Source: Nocardia brasiliensis IFM 10847
Lineage (GTDB): Bacteria > Actinomycetota > Actinomycetes > Mycobacteriales > Mycobacteriaceae
Direction of reading: 5' to 3'
Length of the DNA stretch: 64,000 nucleotides
Assembly (NCBI RefSeq): GCF_000710915.1
Contig: NZ_BAUA01000010.1
Coordinates: 1-64,000, forward strand
Position 1 is the first letter of the stretch. Each line of letters opens with the position of its first letter. Below, one piece after another: positions 15,701 to 24,566 of the stretch. Both the position numbers and the translations under genes were made by a program. Under the pieces are notes generated by a model. That model was given only the letters and a program-made list of their open reading frames with translations. It was not told where the DNA came from and ran no database searches.

Positions 15701-16402
15701 GTGGACTGTGGGCACCGAAAAGACAGTGGGCGGGTCGATTTGCTGTACGCGGTGCGGCACGGGCAGAGCACGGCGAATGTCGCCGCTGTGGCCGGGGCCT
15801 ACCGCGAGACCGACGATATGGCGATCGACCTGACCGAACTCGGGCATCGGCAGGCCGCGGCCGTCGGGCGGCGGCTGGCGGCCATGGCACCCGGCGAGCG
15901 ACCCGAACTGGTGCTGTGTTCCCCATACCTGCGCGCGGTCCGGACCTGGCAGCTGGCCGAGGCGGAATTGCGTTCTGCGGCAATACCTTTGCCGTGCTAC
16001 GCGGTCCACCCCAGCCTCTACGACCGGTATCGTGGCCGGCTCGCACACCTACCGTCTGCCGCGGTGCGGGAGCAGTTCCCCGAAGAGGCGACGAAAGAAG
16101 CGTGCGATCCGCTCGGATATCGGCCACCCGAAGGGGAATCGTTCCGCGATGTCGCGGCGCGGCTGCGCGGCGTGGTGGCCGACCTCGAGGCTGATCGGCA
16201 GCACCGCCGAGTGCTGATCGTGGCGCACGACGCGGTAGTGCTGTACCTGCGGCAATTACTCGAAAACCTCGACGACACAGCAATTTTGGCAATAACCGCC
16301 GACGGGCTCGCGGGCAATGGGTCGCTCACGAGCTGGCGGCGCAAATCGGACGGCTATCGTCTGGAATCCTACGATGAGCGCGGGCACCTACCGCCGGAAT
16401 GA
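15701..16402 (+). CDS. histidine phosphatase family protein (phosphoglycerate mutase-like)
   Basis: 233-aa protein. The catalytic RHG motif occurs in LYAVRHGQSTANVAA near residue 19, and the second catalytic histidine in VLIVAHDAVVLYL. SPYLRAVRTWQLAE is the arginine-containing loop. Between them lies a long acid-rich insert with GYRPPEGESFRDVAAR, typical of two-histidine phosphatases. The GTG at 15701 has GGGGAG about four bases upstream. Substrates in this superfamily range from sugar phosphates to nucleotides; not resolvable here. Confidence 0.85.
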   Translation: MDCGHRKDSGRVDLLYAVRHGQSTANVAAVAGAYRETDDMAIDLTELGHRQAAAVGRRLAAMAPGERPELVLCSPYLRAVRTWQLAEAELRSAAIPLPCYAVHPSLYDRYRGRLAHLPSAAVREQFPEEATKEACDPLGYRPPEGESFRDVAARLRGVVADLEADRQHRRVLIVAHDAVVLYLRQLLENLDDTAILAITADGLAGNGSLTSWRRKSDGYRLESYDERGHLPPE

Positions 16403-16422
16403 ATTTCGCGGAAAGGCCGAAA

Positions 16423-17682
16423 TCATGGCTCCAGCAAATTGTTTCGCATCGGTGCGGGTAACGCGACGATCTGCTGCGAGATGTGGCGGCGGACCTGGCC
16501 GACCCGCAGTTCCGCGGGCAGTGTCTGCCATACCTGCCGGATCAGTGCGCGGGCGTGCTCCGGATCGCCCTGCCGGGTGCGCATCGCCGCCATGTCCAGG
16601 TCGAGCAGCGAGCGCCCGACCTGATCCTTGTCGGCCATCGGCAGGCTGAGCATCCGCTGACGCAGTTCCTCCGCCGCGCGCCAGTCGCCGATCGAACTCA
16701 ACGCGTGCGACTGGTGCCAACGCAGGATGTATTCCGAAATGCCCAGATTGTCATCGGATTTCACGTCGGAAGGCAGGCTCGCGAACATTCGCTCGGCGGC
16801 CTGCACTCCCTCGATCGCCTCCCGGCGCCGGCCGATCCGGGCCTGGATTCCCGCCTCCGCGAGCAACCCGAAAACCATGGCCGAATCCGGGCCGGCACCG
16901 CCGGACGCCTGCGCGGCGCGCGCCATGGCCAAACCCTGATCCAGTGCGTGGCGGTAACACTCGTGCGTGTGCGCCATATGTCCGTGCAGCCACGCCTCCA
17001 CTTCCCGGTCGCCGGCCAAGCGGGCGGCGCGGCGAGCCTTATAGAACCACATGAACGTGTCGTGCAGATCGGCGACGTCGTTCATCCGAAAGGCGATGAG
17101 CCCGGCCAGAATTGCCTCGATCCGATGCAACCGGCGGTGCATATCGGCCGAGTGGTCGGTCAGCTGCAACTGCTGGACCTGCGCCAGATCCCGCATGCGC
17201 GCCGGAATGTACTCCGAGGGCGGCAGCACATAGACCAGATACCCGCAGAGCTCGAGACTGGATTCCAAGGCGCGCAGGATCTCCCACGCCGTCGGCCCGC
17301 CGCGCACCACCGCGGGCAACACGATTCGGCGCTCGGGTTCGTCGTCGGTGTAGTCGTGGCCGAACCCGAGCCGATCGGGTCGGGTTCGGTACAGCCGGCA
17401 GAGCGCGTCGAGGAACTGATACGACGGCATGTCCAACCCGGTCTCCCAGCGGGACACGCTCTGGTGGGACAACCCGCGACACGGTGATTCGGTTTTGACG
17501 AGTTCCTGCAACTGCTGTGCGACATCGACGAGCGTGAATCCGTAGGCGATGCGATGCGCGCGCAGCAACGACACCCCGCAATGCGCGCGCACGGCATGGA
17601 CCGTCTCCCAGGTCGAAGACCCAGCGGCTTCGAATTCGCGTACGACACGGCGCCCGCACGCAATGCTGTGCTGACTGCTCAC
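16423..17682 (-). CDS. XRE-family regulator with TPR-like C-terminal domain
   Basis: 419-aa protein. An N-terminal helix-turn-helix (about residues 35-95, FTLVDVAQQLQELV ... LSHQSVSRWETGLDMPSYQFLDALCRLY) is followed by a long helical region with AEAGIQARIGRRREAIEGVQAAERMF and similar TPR-like pairs. A GTG at 17682 is preceded by GGAG at five bases; a longer frame upstream lacks family character. This architecture recalls Streptomyces regulators of development and antibiotic production. The target is unknown, and the neighbouring genes are not clearly linked. Confidence 0.8.
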   Translation of the reverse strand: MSSQHSIACGRRVVREFEAAGSSTWETVHAVRAHCGVSLLRAHRIAYGFTLVDVAQQLQELVKTESPCRGLSHQSVSRWETGLDMPSYQFLDALCRLYRTRPDRLGFGHDYTDDEPERRIVLPAVVRGGPTAWEILRALESSLELCGYLVYVLPPSEYIPARMRDLAQVQQLQLTDHSADMHRRLHRIEAILAGLIAFRMNDVADLHDTFMWFYKARRAARLAGDREVEAWLHGHMAHTHECYRHALDQGLAMARAAQASGGAGPDSAMVFGLLAEAGIQARIGRRREAIEGVQAAERMFASLPSDVKSDDNLGISEYILRWHQSHALSSIGDWRAAEELRQRMLSLPMADKDQVGRSLLDLDMAAMRTRQGDPEHARALIRQVWQTLPAELRVGQVRRHISQQIVALPAPMRNNLLEP

Positions 17683-17862
17683 CCCTGCTCCAGATGACTG
17701 GCTATGCACTGAGCGGACGTGCGCTGGCCTCGGCAACATCCGCGCTTTCGACCGTATCCCTGAGCTGGTCCAACGTCCACTTTCCGGCAGTTCTGCGCGC
17801 GATACGTGCAAGCGGGGCGGTGTCTCTGGCCTGGTCGATGCGGCGGCGGCACGCTGTTGCGC

Positions 17863-18153
17863 ATGAAAAGAATCAGAATCGTCGGTGGGGTCCCGGCGAG
17901 CCCGTGCCAAGCCGGTGAGGATGAGCACTCGTCATTCGTCACGCAGATCGCGCACGTGCTGACCGCTGTTGGGACCGTTGTGACCGCGTTGGCGGCCTTT
18001 GTCGCCTGTGCGGCGGCACTCGATACATTGAGCGTCACGGTATTGGCCGCGGCGTGGGTGGTGGCAGGTTGGCTGGCGCGGGGTCGTCGGTGCCACTGTG
18101 CCGCCGATCGAAAGCATGCCCGTAGCCACCATGTCATGGAGGGATCTGTCTAG
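17863..18153 (+). CDS. small hypothetical membrane protein
   Basis: 96-aa frame starting MKRIRIVGG with two hydrophobic segments (about 28-48 and 52-66, ALAAFVACAAALDTL and VTVLAAAWVVAGWLA), a cysteine-containing CHC and a basic tail. No ribosome site is convincing and no family is recognised. It may be a real small membrane protein or a chance frame. It lies between the XRE regulator (opposite strand) and an EamA transporter. Confidence 0.4.
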   Translation: MKRIRIVGGVPASPCQAGEDEHSSFVTQIAHVLTAVGTVVTALAAFVACAAALDTLSVTVLAAAWVVAGWLARGRRCHCAADRKHARSHHVMEGSV

Positions 18154-18313
18154 CCCCCTGACAACCTGAGGTGCCTGCTCAGACGTGAGCGGCACGTGAA
18201 AAATACCCGTCAGTACGGAACTGGCGGTGCGTCGCGCTGGGTAGGCTCAGCGCATCAACGGCACCGCGCTCGCACAACGCAGAACACTTATCGACCTGCG
18301 TGGTATCGGTGCG

Positions 18314-19360
18314 TTGATCTTGCTGACCGCGTCGTTCGCCATGCTCACCGTGTTCTCGCGGTATCTCGACACCGGTTTCACTGTCGCCCAACAAGTTTAC
18401 CTACGCGCCGGTGTCGCATTCGTGATCGCGGCGGTCGTTTTCGGCCGCTGGATCCGATGGCGGGTGATCCTCCACGCAGGTGCCCGGGAATGGTCGGTGA
18501 TCGTGGTGCGCACCGTCCTGCTCTATGTCTTCGGGACGACGCTGTTCGCGAAGGCGGCGACGATGACGACCGTCGGCAACATCTCGTTCATCGCCGCGCT
18601 ACCGCTGGTCGCGGCACTCGGATTGGTGTTGCGCCGAGTGCCCGTGACCGCGGTCCGGGTGTTTTTCGTCAGCGGGTCCGCGATCGGGGTCGCGATCCTG
18701 TCCGGCTTCGGCATGAGCTGGGGCTCCGGCAAACAAGGCGACGTGATCGCCCTGGTCGCGATGGTCGCGATTTCGCTGAGCTATCTGGGCCGTGATTGGC
18801 ACGGCGGAATCCTGAACAATTACGAGATCACCGCGTTGACCGTCGGTGTCGGTGCACTGGGTGTCGCACTGACCTCATTGTGCCAATGGGAAGGTCTGCC
18901 GCGGCTGCCGTCGGAGGTTTCCCCGGCGATGCTGTGGACCGCGATCGGGATAGCGGGCGGGCTCAGCGTGCTGAACGTCTTCCTGATGAACTACGCCTTC
19001 GAGCGCGTGGATCCGGTGCAGGGCGGCAATCTGCTGACCCTGGAATGCGTATGGGGTCTGCTGTTCGGATTGATCTTCTTCGGTCAGGTGCCGACCTGGG
19101 CCGGGATCGCGGGCGGGGTGCTGATCGTCCTGTGCGCGGTGGGGTTGAACATCGCCGACGGGCGCGCACCCACCGACGCGCAACGCGGCGAGTCGGTTCC
19201 GGTCCAAGTGGAACAGCGGGAACTCGAACCGCCGGATCCGGTGCAGTGGACGCCTTTACCGACCAGTCCGGAACCGCTGCGAGACGACGAGTTGCGGCAG
19301 TATGCCGGTGCCGTCGGGCCCATGTCGCCTGGATCGGGTTCGGAATCTGAACAGCGCTGA
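18314..19360 (+). CDS. EamA-family (DMT superfamily) transporter
   Basis: 348-aa membrane protein with about ten hydrophobic segments arranged as two EamA repeats; the second contains ALERV-like YAFERVDPVQGGNLLTLECVWGLLFGLIFFGQ. The C-terminal 60 residues are hydrophilic and Pro/Glu-rich. The only usual start is TTG at 18314, which clips the first helix; the frame runs back to a stop at 18242 without ATG or GTG, so the start is uncertain. Family members export metabolites, and the substrate here is unknown. Confidence 0.83.
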   Translation: MILLTASFAMLTVFSRYLDTGFTVAQQVYLRAGVAFVIAAVVFGRWIRWRVILHAGAREWSVIVVRTVLLYVFGTTLFAKAATMTTVGNISFIAALPLVAALGLVLRRVPVTAVRVFFVSGSAIGVAILSGFGMSWGSGKQGDVIALVAMVAISLSYLGRDWHGGILNNYEITALTVGVGALGVALTSLCQWEGLPRLPSEVSPAMLWTAIGIAGGLSVLNVFLMNYAFERVDPVQGGNLLTLECVWGLLFGLIFFGQVPTWAGIAGGVLIVLCAVGLNIADGRAPTDAQRGESVPVQVEQRELEPPDPVQWTPLPTSPEPLRDDELRQYAGAVGPMSPGSGSESEQR

Positions 19361-19365
19361 GGTTC

Positions 19366-20139
19366 CTACCAGGTGTCCTGAGCGTCGGCTAAACGTTTGA
19401 GGGACCGCTCGATCCAGGTGGTGAACTGTGCGGTGAGGTCCGCCGGGGTTGCCGGTCGGACCGCGACGTGCGAGCCGCGGGTCTCGGTGTAGCGGCCGTC
19501 GTCGGTGATGTCATGCCACTGCAAGACCTGCCACGGCTCGGCGCTGGTGTGCCAGGGCGCGGCGACGAGGACGGCGGTACCGCCACCGTCGGCCGGACGC
19601 CCGAGCAGACGCTGGTACTGCTCCCGCGGCGTTTGGCGGGCGACATCCTCGAAGTAACCGTTGCGGCGCCGGCCGATATCGTCCGGATGGAACGTGGCCG
19701 GTGCGGCGCTGCCCGGCGCGCACGACGGGACCGCCTGAACCACCCGGGCGGGCAAACTCTCCGGACGGAACATGCGCACACGGATCGGACCGTGCTCGGT
19801 TTCCGTCCCCGCCTGCATCAAGGTGACCGCGCGATACGGATTGCGCGCACCGATGATCCGATACTCCCGGAAATCTCCCGGCCCGGTGCTGTTCTTGTGT
19901 CTGCTTGTGCCACCGAGGATTTCGATCCGCAGCTGCGAACTGCTCAACGTGTGCAAGGCCAGCTGGATCTCCTCCAGCTCGTCGGCCGAATAGCGCGCGC
20001 GGACCGCGCGCCGGTGCGCCGCGAACTCGTCCCGCAGGGCGAACCGGCTGGTGTAGCGCAGCGGACTGGGCAACCGGTCATGCGCCTCGGAGTACCAGAG
20101 CGACGCGAAATCGTCCGGCTCCCAACTCCACTCAGCCAT
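19366..20139 (-). CDS. EspG-family ESX secretion chaperone
   Basis: 257-aa protein beginning MAEWSWEPDDFASLWYSE, the usual EspG start, with later LRIEILGG, REYRIIGARN and the C-terminal TWIERSLKRLADA. The ATG at 20139 has GGAG five bases before it. EspG proteins bind the helical tip of PE-PPE or PPE-like substrates in the cytoplasm and keep them soluble for type VII export. The PPE-like gene just upstream on the same strand is the natural client. Confidence 0.83.
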   Translation of the reverse strand: MAEWSWEPDDFASLWYSEAHDRLPSPLRYTSRFALRDEFAAHRRAVRARYSADELEEIQLALHTLSSSQLRIEILGGTSRHKNSTGPGDFREYRIIGARNPYRAVTLMQAGTETEHGPIRVRMFRPESLPARVVQAVPSCAPGSAAPATFHPDDIGRRRNGYFEDVARQTPREQYQRLLGRPADGGGTAVLVAAPWHTSAEPWQVLQWHDITDDGRYTETRGSHVAVRPATPADLTAQFTTWIERSLKRLADAQDTW

Positions 20140-20173
20140 GCCTGCTCCGGTCTCCTTCACCTAGCTCGATCTC

Positions 20174-20197
20174 GCCCGCGGGAAAGCCCGCGCGGGC
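20174..20197 (-). terminator. weak GC-rich hairpin between the PPE-like gene and espG
   Basis: GCCCGCG (20174-20180) pairs with CGCGGGC (20191-20197) around a 10-base loop. It is short and has no U-run, so it may attenuate rather than end transcription between the two minus-strand genes. Confidence 0.3.
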
Positions 20198-20222
20198 CGC
20201 TACCACCCTCGTGCGACGTACC

Positions 20223-21440
20223 TCAGGTAGGGATATCGCCGCCGATCACGCCGCCGGGCACCGTCTTCGGGAACTCGCCGAGTAGTTCGTCGGTGTTCTC
20301 CTGCGTGATCAGGTAGTCGGGGATCTTGTGCTCCTCGTCGTCCTCCGACTTGCCGCGAGCACCCGCCCCTGGCACACCCATGCCGGCCGTGCCTGCCGCT
20401 CCGCGCGCTGCGGCTGCTGCCGCTGCGGCCGGGGTGGGCGAGGTACCGGTGGTGGTGGGGATGCCGGTGCCGGGGATGCTGCGGCCTGGTTGGGGTGTGG
20501 TGCTCGGTGAACCAGGGGAGCCGGGGCTGCCCGAGGTGCGCGGGCTGCCGGGTGTGCCCGGGGTGCCTGGCGTGCCCGGTGTGTACGGCGTGCCGGTACT
20601 TGTCGGGACGGTCTTAGCCGGGTCCGTGGTGCTCGGGCTTTGCGTCGTCGGGGCGGTGCTGGACGGCGTCTGCGTGCTGCTCGGAGAAGTGGTCGAAGCC
20701 GGGTTCGTCTGCTCCCCGGTCTTCGCCGGATCCGTCTGCTGCTCGGCCGTTCCCGGTCCGTCAGGTTTCCCGTCACCGTTCGTATCGCCCGGAACCGCGG
20801 AGTTCGTCGAACCAGGATCAGCACCAGGAGATATGGACTGCGAAGGTTGCCCGCTGCTCGTGTTCTCGGCGTTGTAGCCGCCTGGGGGAGGGGCTGGGAT
20901 GTCGACAGCTTTTGTGGGGCTGGTTGGGGTCGGCAGCACAGGGATCTTGCCGTCCATTTGACTGAACGGCTTCACATAGTGCTGATCCATTGCTTCCCGG
21001 GCCTTTTGGGTTACTTCGGACTGCTCCCGCTGCAGATCCCGCCGGCGCGGAGGCCAACCCCACGAAGTCCAGGTGATGATGACCGGATCCGGAATCGCCT
21101 TCTTGGTGTTCACGATCGCCGTCGCAGCGTCGCGAACCCTGGTGTGCAGTTCAGCCAAAGCAGGCGTCAGAGTCTGCGCCTCACTGGTGTAGTTCGCGAT
21201 CGATTCCTTCGACTTCTCCGCCGCCGGGCCGGACCACGCTTGCGCGATGGAGGTCTGGATCGACCGCGCGAACGTCTCGACGCCTTGCTCCCACAGTTGG
21301 TGCACTTTCCAGTACTTCTCGGCCTGATTGATCGCGTCGGTGGTGTTCAGGGGGTCGAAGGCATCCTTGATGTCTGGGTGTTCCCAGCTGTCGGTGTGTT
21401 CACCGCCGCCGGGAATCTGCATAGGCTCATAACCACTCAT
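20223..21440 (-). CDS. PPE/WXG-like type VII secretion substrate with Pro/Thr-rich tail
   Basis: 405-aa protein. The N-terminal half is helical with an ESX-like turn (SIAQAWSGPAAEKSKESIANYTSEAQ) and long helices to about residue 180. A low-complexity region rich in Pro, Thr, Gly and Ser follows (about 190-370), including PGTPGTPGTPG repeats. The end is an acidic motif, KIPDYLITQENTDELLG, seen in similar nocardial proteins. No signal peptide. The ATG at 21440 overlaps the stop of the upstream gene. It is probably exported through an ESX system with the adjacent EspG as chaperone; no catalytic domain is visible. Confidence 0.75.
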   Translation of the reverse strand: MSGYEPMQIPGGGEHTDSWEHPDIKDAFDPLNTTDAINQAEKYWKVHQLWEQGVETFARSIQTSIAQAWSGPAAEKSKESIANYTSEAQTLTPALAELHTRVRDAATAIVNTKKAIPDPVIITWTSWGWPPRRRDLQREQSEVTQKAREAMDQHYVKPFSQMDGKIPVLPTPTSPTKAVDIPAPPPGGYNAENTSSGQPSQSISPGADPGSTNSAVPGDTNGDGKPDGPGTAEQQTDPAKTGEQTNPASTTSPSSTQTPSSTAPTTQSPSTTDPAKTVPTSTGTPYTPGTPGTPGTPGSPRTSGSPGSPGSPSTTPQPGRSIPGTGIPTTTGTSPTPAAAAAAAARGAAGTAGMGVPGAGARGKSEDDEEHKIPDYLITQENTDELLGEFPKTVPGGVIGGDIPT

Positions 21441-21916
21441 CGACCTGTCCCATCTGGGAGGAGATACGGTCCGGCAGGAAGCTGTGCAGGTGGACGATCC
21501 GGGAGCGTCTCGTTCTTGTAATTGAAGTCGGCGGCCCAATCGCTGTCTGCCTGCATCATTCTTTCCCGAATGGTTCGATGAACCGTCTGGATATCTTCCA
21601 CGATGCGATAATGTTGTTCCATTAGTTCCCAGACGGAGTTGCCATCGTTGGCACCCCTAGCCTTTGTCTTGAACCGGTCGACTAGGGTGCGCGCGGACAC
21701 CATCGGAGCGTTATCCTCGCCTAGTCCCCAATGCTTCTGGTCTGAAACCTCAGCCATGATGCGCTGGATTTGGCGCATGACGCCCTTGAAGTACTCACAA
21801 TCACGGTCGATATAGACGAAGTCCTCCGGGGTCATGGTGACCGCCAGATTTCCCTCGCTCGCGGCATTGATGATGTTTGCCATTGGTCGCGGTGAATTTT
21901 CCTTGTCGTCACCCAT
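21437..21916 (-). CDS. ESX-locus hypothetical helical protein (159 aa)
   Basis: Acidic, mostly helical protein starting MGDDKENSPRPMANIINAAS and containing YIDRDCEYFKGVMRQIQRIM and MEQHYRIVEDIQTVHRTIRERM. It has the length and helix pattern of small ESX-associated proteins but no WXG motif. Its stop overlaps the start of the PPE-like gene (ATGA), so the two are translationally coupled and probably act as partners. No membrane segment. The base composition is lower in GC than its surroundings. Confidence 0.65.
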   Translation of the reverse strand: MGDDKENSPRPMANIINAASEGNLAVTMTPEDFVYIDRDCEYFKGVMRQIQRIMAEVSDQKHWGLGEDNAPMVSARTLVDRFKTKARGANDGNSVWELMEQHYRIVEDIQTVHRTIRERMMQADSDWAADFNYKNETLPDRPPAQLPAGPYLLPDGTGR

Positions 21917-21958
21917 TCAATTTATCCCTCCCGGTGCGTCCGCACGCTGGTAGCGCAG

Positions 21959-22528
21959 TCATGCAGTGGCGGGTATTGACGGAACAACCTTCTCGGCCAA
22001 AGTGCGGGCCAGGTCGCACGTGTTGAGATGGCCGGTATTTCGGTTCGATGCTGGATTGGTCAGGCCGAACTCTAGACTGCCGCTTTTCATCTCCACATCT
22101 ACCGTGCACTCGGCTTCAGCGTGGTCATCGGACTGGCGTGATGAGATGGCCCGACGACCATTGATTGTAAATTCACGGGTGTCGGCAAAGTTCTTAGCGC
22201 GCACCATATCAACGGTTATATTGGTCGTCCTGATGCTGCTCGCATAGCCGTCCGGCTGTACCCAGAGACAGCCGCGCCATTGGATGCCGCCGGACGCATT
22301 TGAGTCGTCGGTGATCTTCTGTCGCAACTTCTCCGAATCCAGCACGCTTTGCGGGATGTCCTTGCACGGATCGAATCCAGACGGAACATCCGGCGCGAGA
22401 GACGTTCCTCCCGTCGACGTCCCCGTCGTCTTCCCGTCCCCATCCTCCGAAGGCCCACATCCCCCCACCACGAACACCGCACCCAGCACGAGGACCCCCA
22501 CCCTCCAAGACTTCGACCTGCGCGTCAT
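21959..22528 (-). CDS. DUF3558-family lipoprotein
   Basis: 189-aa secreted lipoprotein. The signal peptide ends in a lipobox (VVGGC, cysteine 24), then a Gly/Thr linker and a domain with FDPCKDIPQSVLD and a matched later cysteine pair, the hallmark of DUF3558. These proteins are widespread in Nocardia and Mycobacterium, anchored outside the membrane, and of unknown function. It lies 42 bases upstream of the ESX pair on the same strand and may belong to that operon. Confidence 0.85.
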   Translation of the reverse strand: MTRRSKSWRVGVLVLGAVFVVGGCGPSEDGDGKTTGTSTGGTSLAPDVPSGFDPCKDIPQSVLDSEKLRQKITDDSNASGGIQWRGCLWVQPDGYASSIRTTNITVDMVRAKNFADTREFTINGRRAISSRQSDDHAEAECTVDVEMKSGSLEFGLTNPASNRNTGHLNTCDLARTLAEKVVPSIPATA

Positions 22529-22684
22529 CAGATCCTTCGCCCGCCGGTGCCGATTCGGATCGCGCGGGGTCGGACCGGCTTCTCCGCCCCCTGTCAGCTC
22601 TCCCTGACGCTACCCACTGCGTCTACCTGCGTGCAAGCGTCCCAGCGCAGGTCGGCAGCCTTTTGGCACCCGCTCCCGAGGCGT

Positions 22685-22738
22685 TGAGCAGCAGGAGTCC
22701 GGATTCGTACGGTCGTGCGGCTCCGGTACTCCTGCTCA
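22685..22738 (-). terminator. bulged inverted repeat downstream of the XRE/DUF5753 gene
   Basis: TGAGCAGCAGGAGTCCGGA near 22685 is complementary, with small bulges, to CCGGTACTCCTGCTCA ending at 22738. It lies just after the minus-strand regulator stop at 22759, so it is a plausible terminator. Confidence 0.45.
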
Positions 22739-22758
22739 GCTCGCAGCCGGGGCAACTT

Positions 22759-23649
22759 TCAGGTCGCATACTCCGCCACGGTCGATTTCACGATCGATTT
22801 GATGAGTGCCCGGCTGCGCGTTTCGTCGAGCGCAGCGCGCCGCAGGCCCTCGTAGGTCTGCTGATATGCCCGCACATCGTCGGCTTCTTCGAGGTACTGC
22901 GCGTCGAGGTGCCCTTGCAGGTAAACGATCGGCGGTTCGGTGAGCTGCGCCGTTGGGTGGCTGGGGAATTCGAGGATCACGAACGGGCCGACGGCCAGTC
23001 CGCCGTAGGCGGTGTCGAGCGGGATCACCCGGATCGACACGTTGCGTAGGTGGCCGACCCGGGCGAGGTGCCGCAGCTGAGCCGACATCACGGTGCGGCC
23101 GCCGATCGGGCGCCGCAAGCTGCATTCGTCGACGATCACCTCGACGCGCAGTGGGTCGGCGGGGTTGCTCAACCGGAACTTCCGGCGGCCGAGCAGTTCG
23201 ATCTGCTGCTCGACCGCCTCTTCGGTCAGGCCGGGCGAACTCGCCTCGAGCAGCGCACGGTGGTAGTCCGCGGTTTGCAGCAGTCCGGGGATCAATGTCG
23301 CGTGGTAGGAAATGGTCCGCGCCGCAGCCTCTTCCAGGCCGAGGAATGTGCCGAAATGCTTCGGTACGGCGTCGCCGTAGGCATGCCACCATTCGCTGCG
23401 CCGGGTTTCGCCGGTGAGTTCGAGCAGCATCCCGGTGATGTCTTCGTCCGCCCCGTACACCTGACACAGTCGCTCGATGAACAAGGGATTCAACCGCACC
23501 GGCTGCCCGGTCTCCATCCGCCAGAGTGTTTGTTTCGCGACACCGATCGACGTCCGGGCGTATTCGGCGGTGACGCCTGCTTTTTCGCGAAGCTCGCGTA
23601 ATTGACGTGCCAGAATGCGGCGGGACAGGGTGGATCCGGTGGGGGTCAC
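22759..23649 (-). CDS. XRE-family regulator with DUF5753 domain
   Basis: 296-aa protein. The N-terminal helix-turn-helix (about 12-68: ELREKAGVTAEYARTSIGVAKQTLWRMETGQ) is followed by the DUF5753 domain with the usual SWW-HAYGD, ISYHATLIPGLLQTADYHRALL and FVILEFPS motifs. In Streptomyces such regulators often pair with a small DUF397 protein; I found none next to this gene. The divergent neighbour is a DUF4254 gene. The signal is unknown. Confidence 0.9.
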   Translation of the reverse strand: MTPTGSTLSRRILARQLRELREKAGVTAEYARTSIGVAKQTLWRMETGQPVRLNPLFIERLCQVYGADEDITGMLLELTGETRRSEWWHAYGDAVPKHFGTFLGLEEAAARTISYHATLIPGLLQTADYHRALLEASSPGLTEEAVEQQIELLGRRKFRLSNPADPLRVEVIVDECSLRRPIGGRTVMSAQLRHLARVGHLRNVSIRVIPLDTAYGGLAVGPFVILEFPSHPTAQLTEPPIVYLQGHLDAQYLEEADDVRAYQQTYEGLRRAALDETRSRALIKSIVKSTVAEYAT

Positions 23650-23901
23650 GGCAGTTCCCTTTCGTAAGGCTCACTATTGGCCAGGTTGCAACTGGAACCT
23701 CTAGGACGGGAATCCTGGAACTCTGTGAATTTTCTCTTCGCCTCGCTGTCGAGACGTTCCCGCCGATCAATCCCCGGTGCTCTACTGAACGCGCGCCCCG
23801 GTCCGTGTCATCGAAGTCCTGAAACCTTATCGGCGACAACGGGTCCAGGTCCACACCGACCGGGCGCACCAAGCGACCGATCGGGGGAGTTGACGTTGAC
23901 C

Positions 23902-24441
23902 ATGTACGACCAGGCGCGGGCCGGTCTCCGTAGCGGCGAGGACAGTGCGATGAGCGGTGCGCGGGACGCCACCGCGGCGACCGATGGCTCGGGCGCGCAA
24001 CTGGGGACCCAACTGGGGAATGGCCCGCTGCCCACGAGAAGTGAAGTGCTGCAAGCTTGTCGGGATTCCGCGGGCGCCGGCCACCCGTTGCTGCGTGCCG
24101 CCGGCGAGTTGACCGCGCTGCATCGGCGTAGATTGATCTTGGCACGCCGAATCACCGGGGAGATCGATGAATACCGTGCTCAGCAGGTCCACGCCATCGA
24201 CCGGTGGGTCGCACCGCGGTTACCGATCGCGCACGGCGGCGCCTACCTGCACACCGAGACGATCGGCGCCGTGCTCGACCGGCTGGCCCGGCTCACCGCC
24301 TGCGCCGAAGCCGCGCTGGCCGCCGAATCCGACTGGGACATCTGGTTCGCGTGGGAGCGGTTGGCCGAGTTGGCGGTCGGCTACGAAGATCTCGTCGCCG
24401 AACTCGCGATCGGCCGGCGTCGTCTGCCGAGCGGATCTTGA
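23902..24441 (+). CDS. DUF4254-family protein
   Basis: 179-aa cytoplasmic protein with the DUF4254 pattern: LPTRSEVLQACRD, HPLLRAAGELTALHRRR, QQVHAIDRWVAPRLP, YLHTETIGAVLDRLARL, WERLAELAVGYEDLVAELAIGRRRLP. The ATG at 23902 is 13 bases from GGGGGAG; a TTG at 23896 would be better spaced, so the start may be two codons earlier. The family is actinobacterial and often lies next to XRE/DUF5753 regulators, as here; its role is unknown. Confidence 0.82.
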   Translation: MYDQARAGLRSGEDSAMSGARDATAATDGSGAQLGTQLGNGPLPTRSEVLQACRDSAGAGHPLLRAAGELTALHRRRLILARRITGEIDEYRAQQVHAIDRWVAPRLPIAHGGAYLHTETIGAVLDRLARLTACAEAALAAESDWDIWFAWERLAELAVGYEDLVAELAIGRRRLPSGS

Positions 24442-24566
24442 TCATGAATTGTATTCGCACGGTAACGATTCGGGTTGGCAGTGTCGGGTATTCGTGAACC
24501 GATAGAGCGGCGACTTCCGGTCGGTTAACCTGCCGGAGATCGTTCGATAAGCCGAGGGAGTTGCCG

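Noticed and set aside
15146..16048. A 300-codon minus-strand frame across the gene-free interval and phosphatase
   Set aside because: It overlaps a well-supported phosphatase gene and has no recognisable motif.
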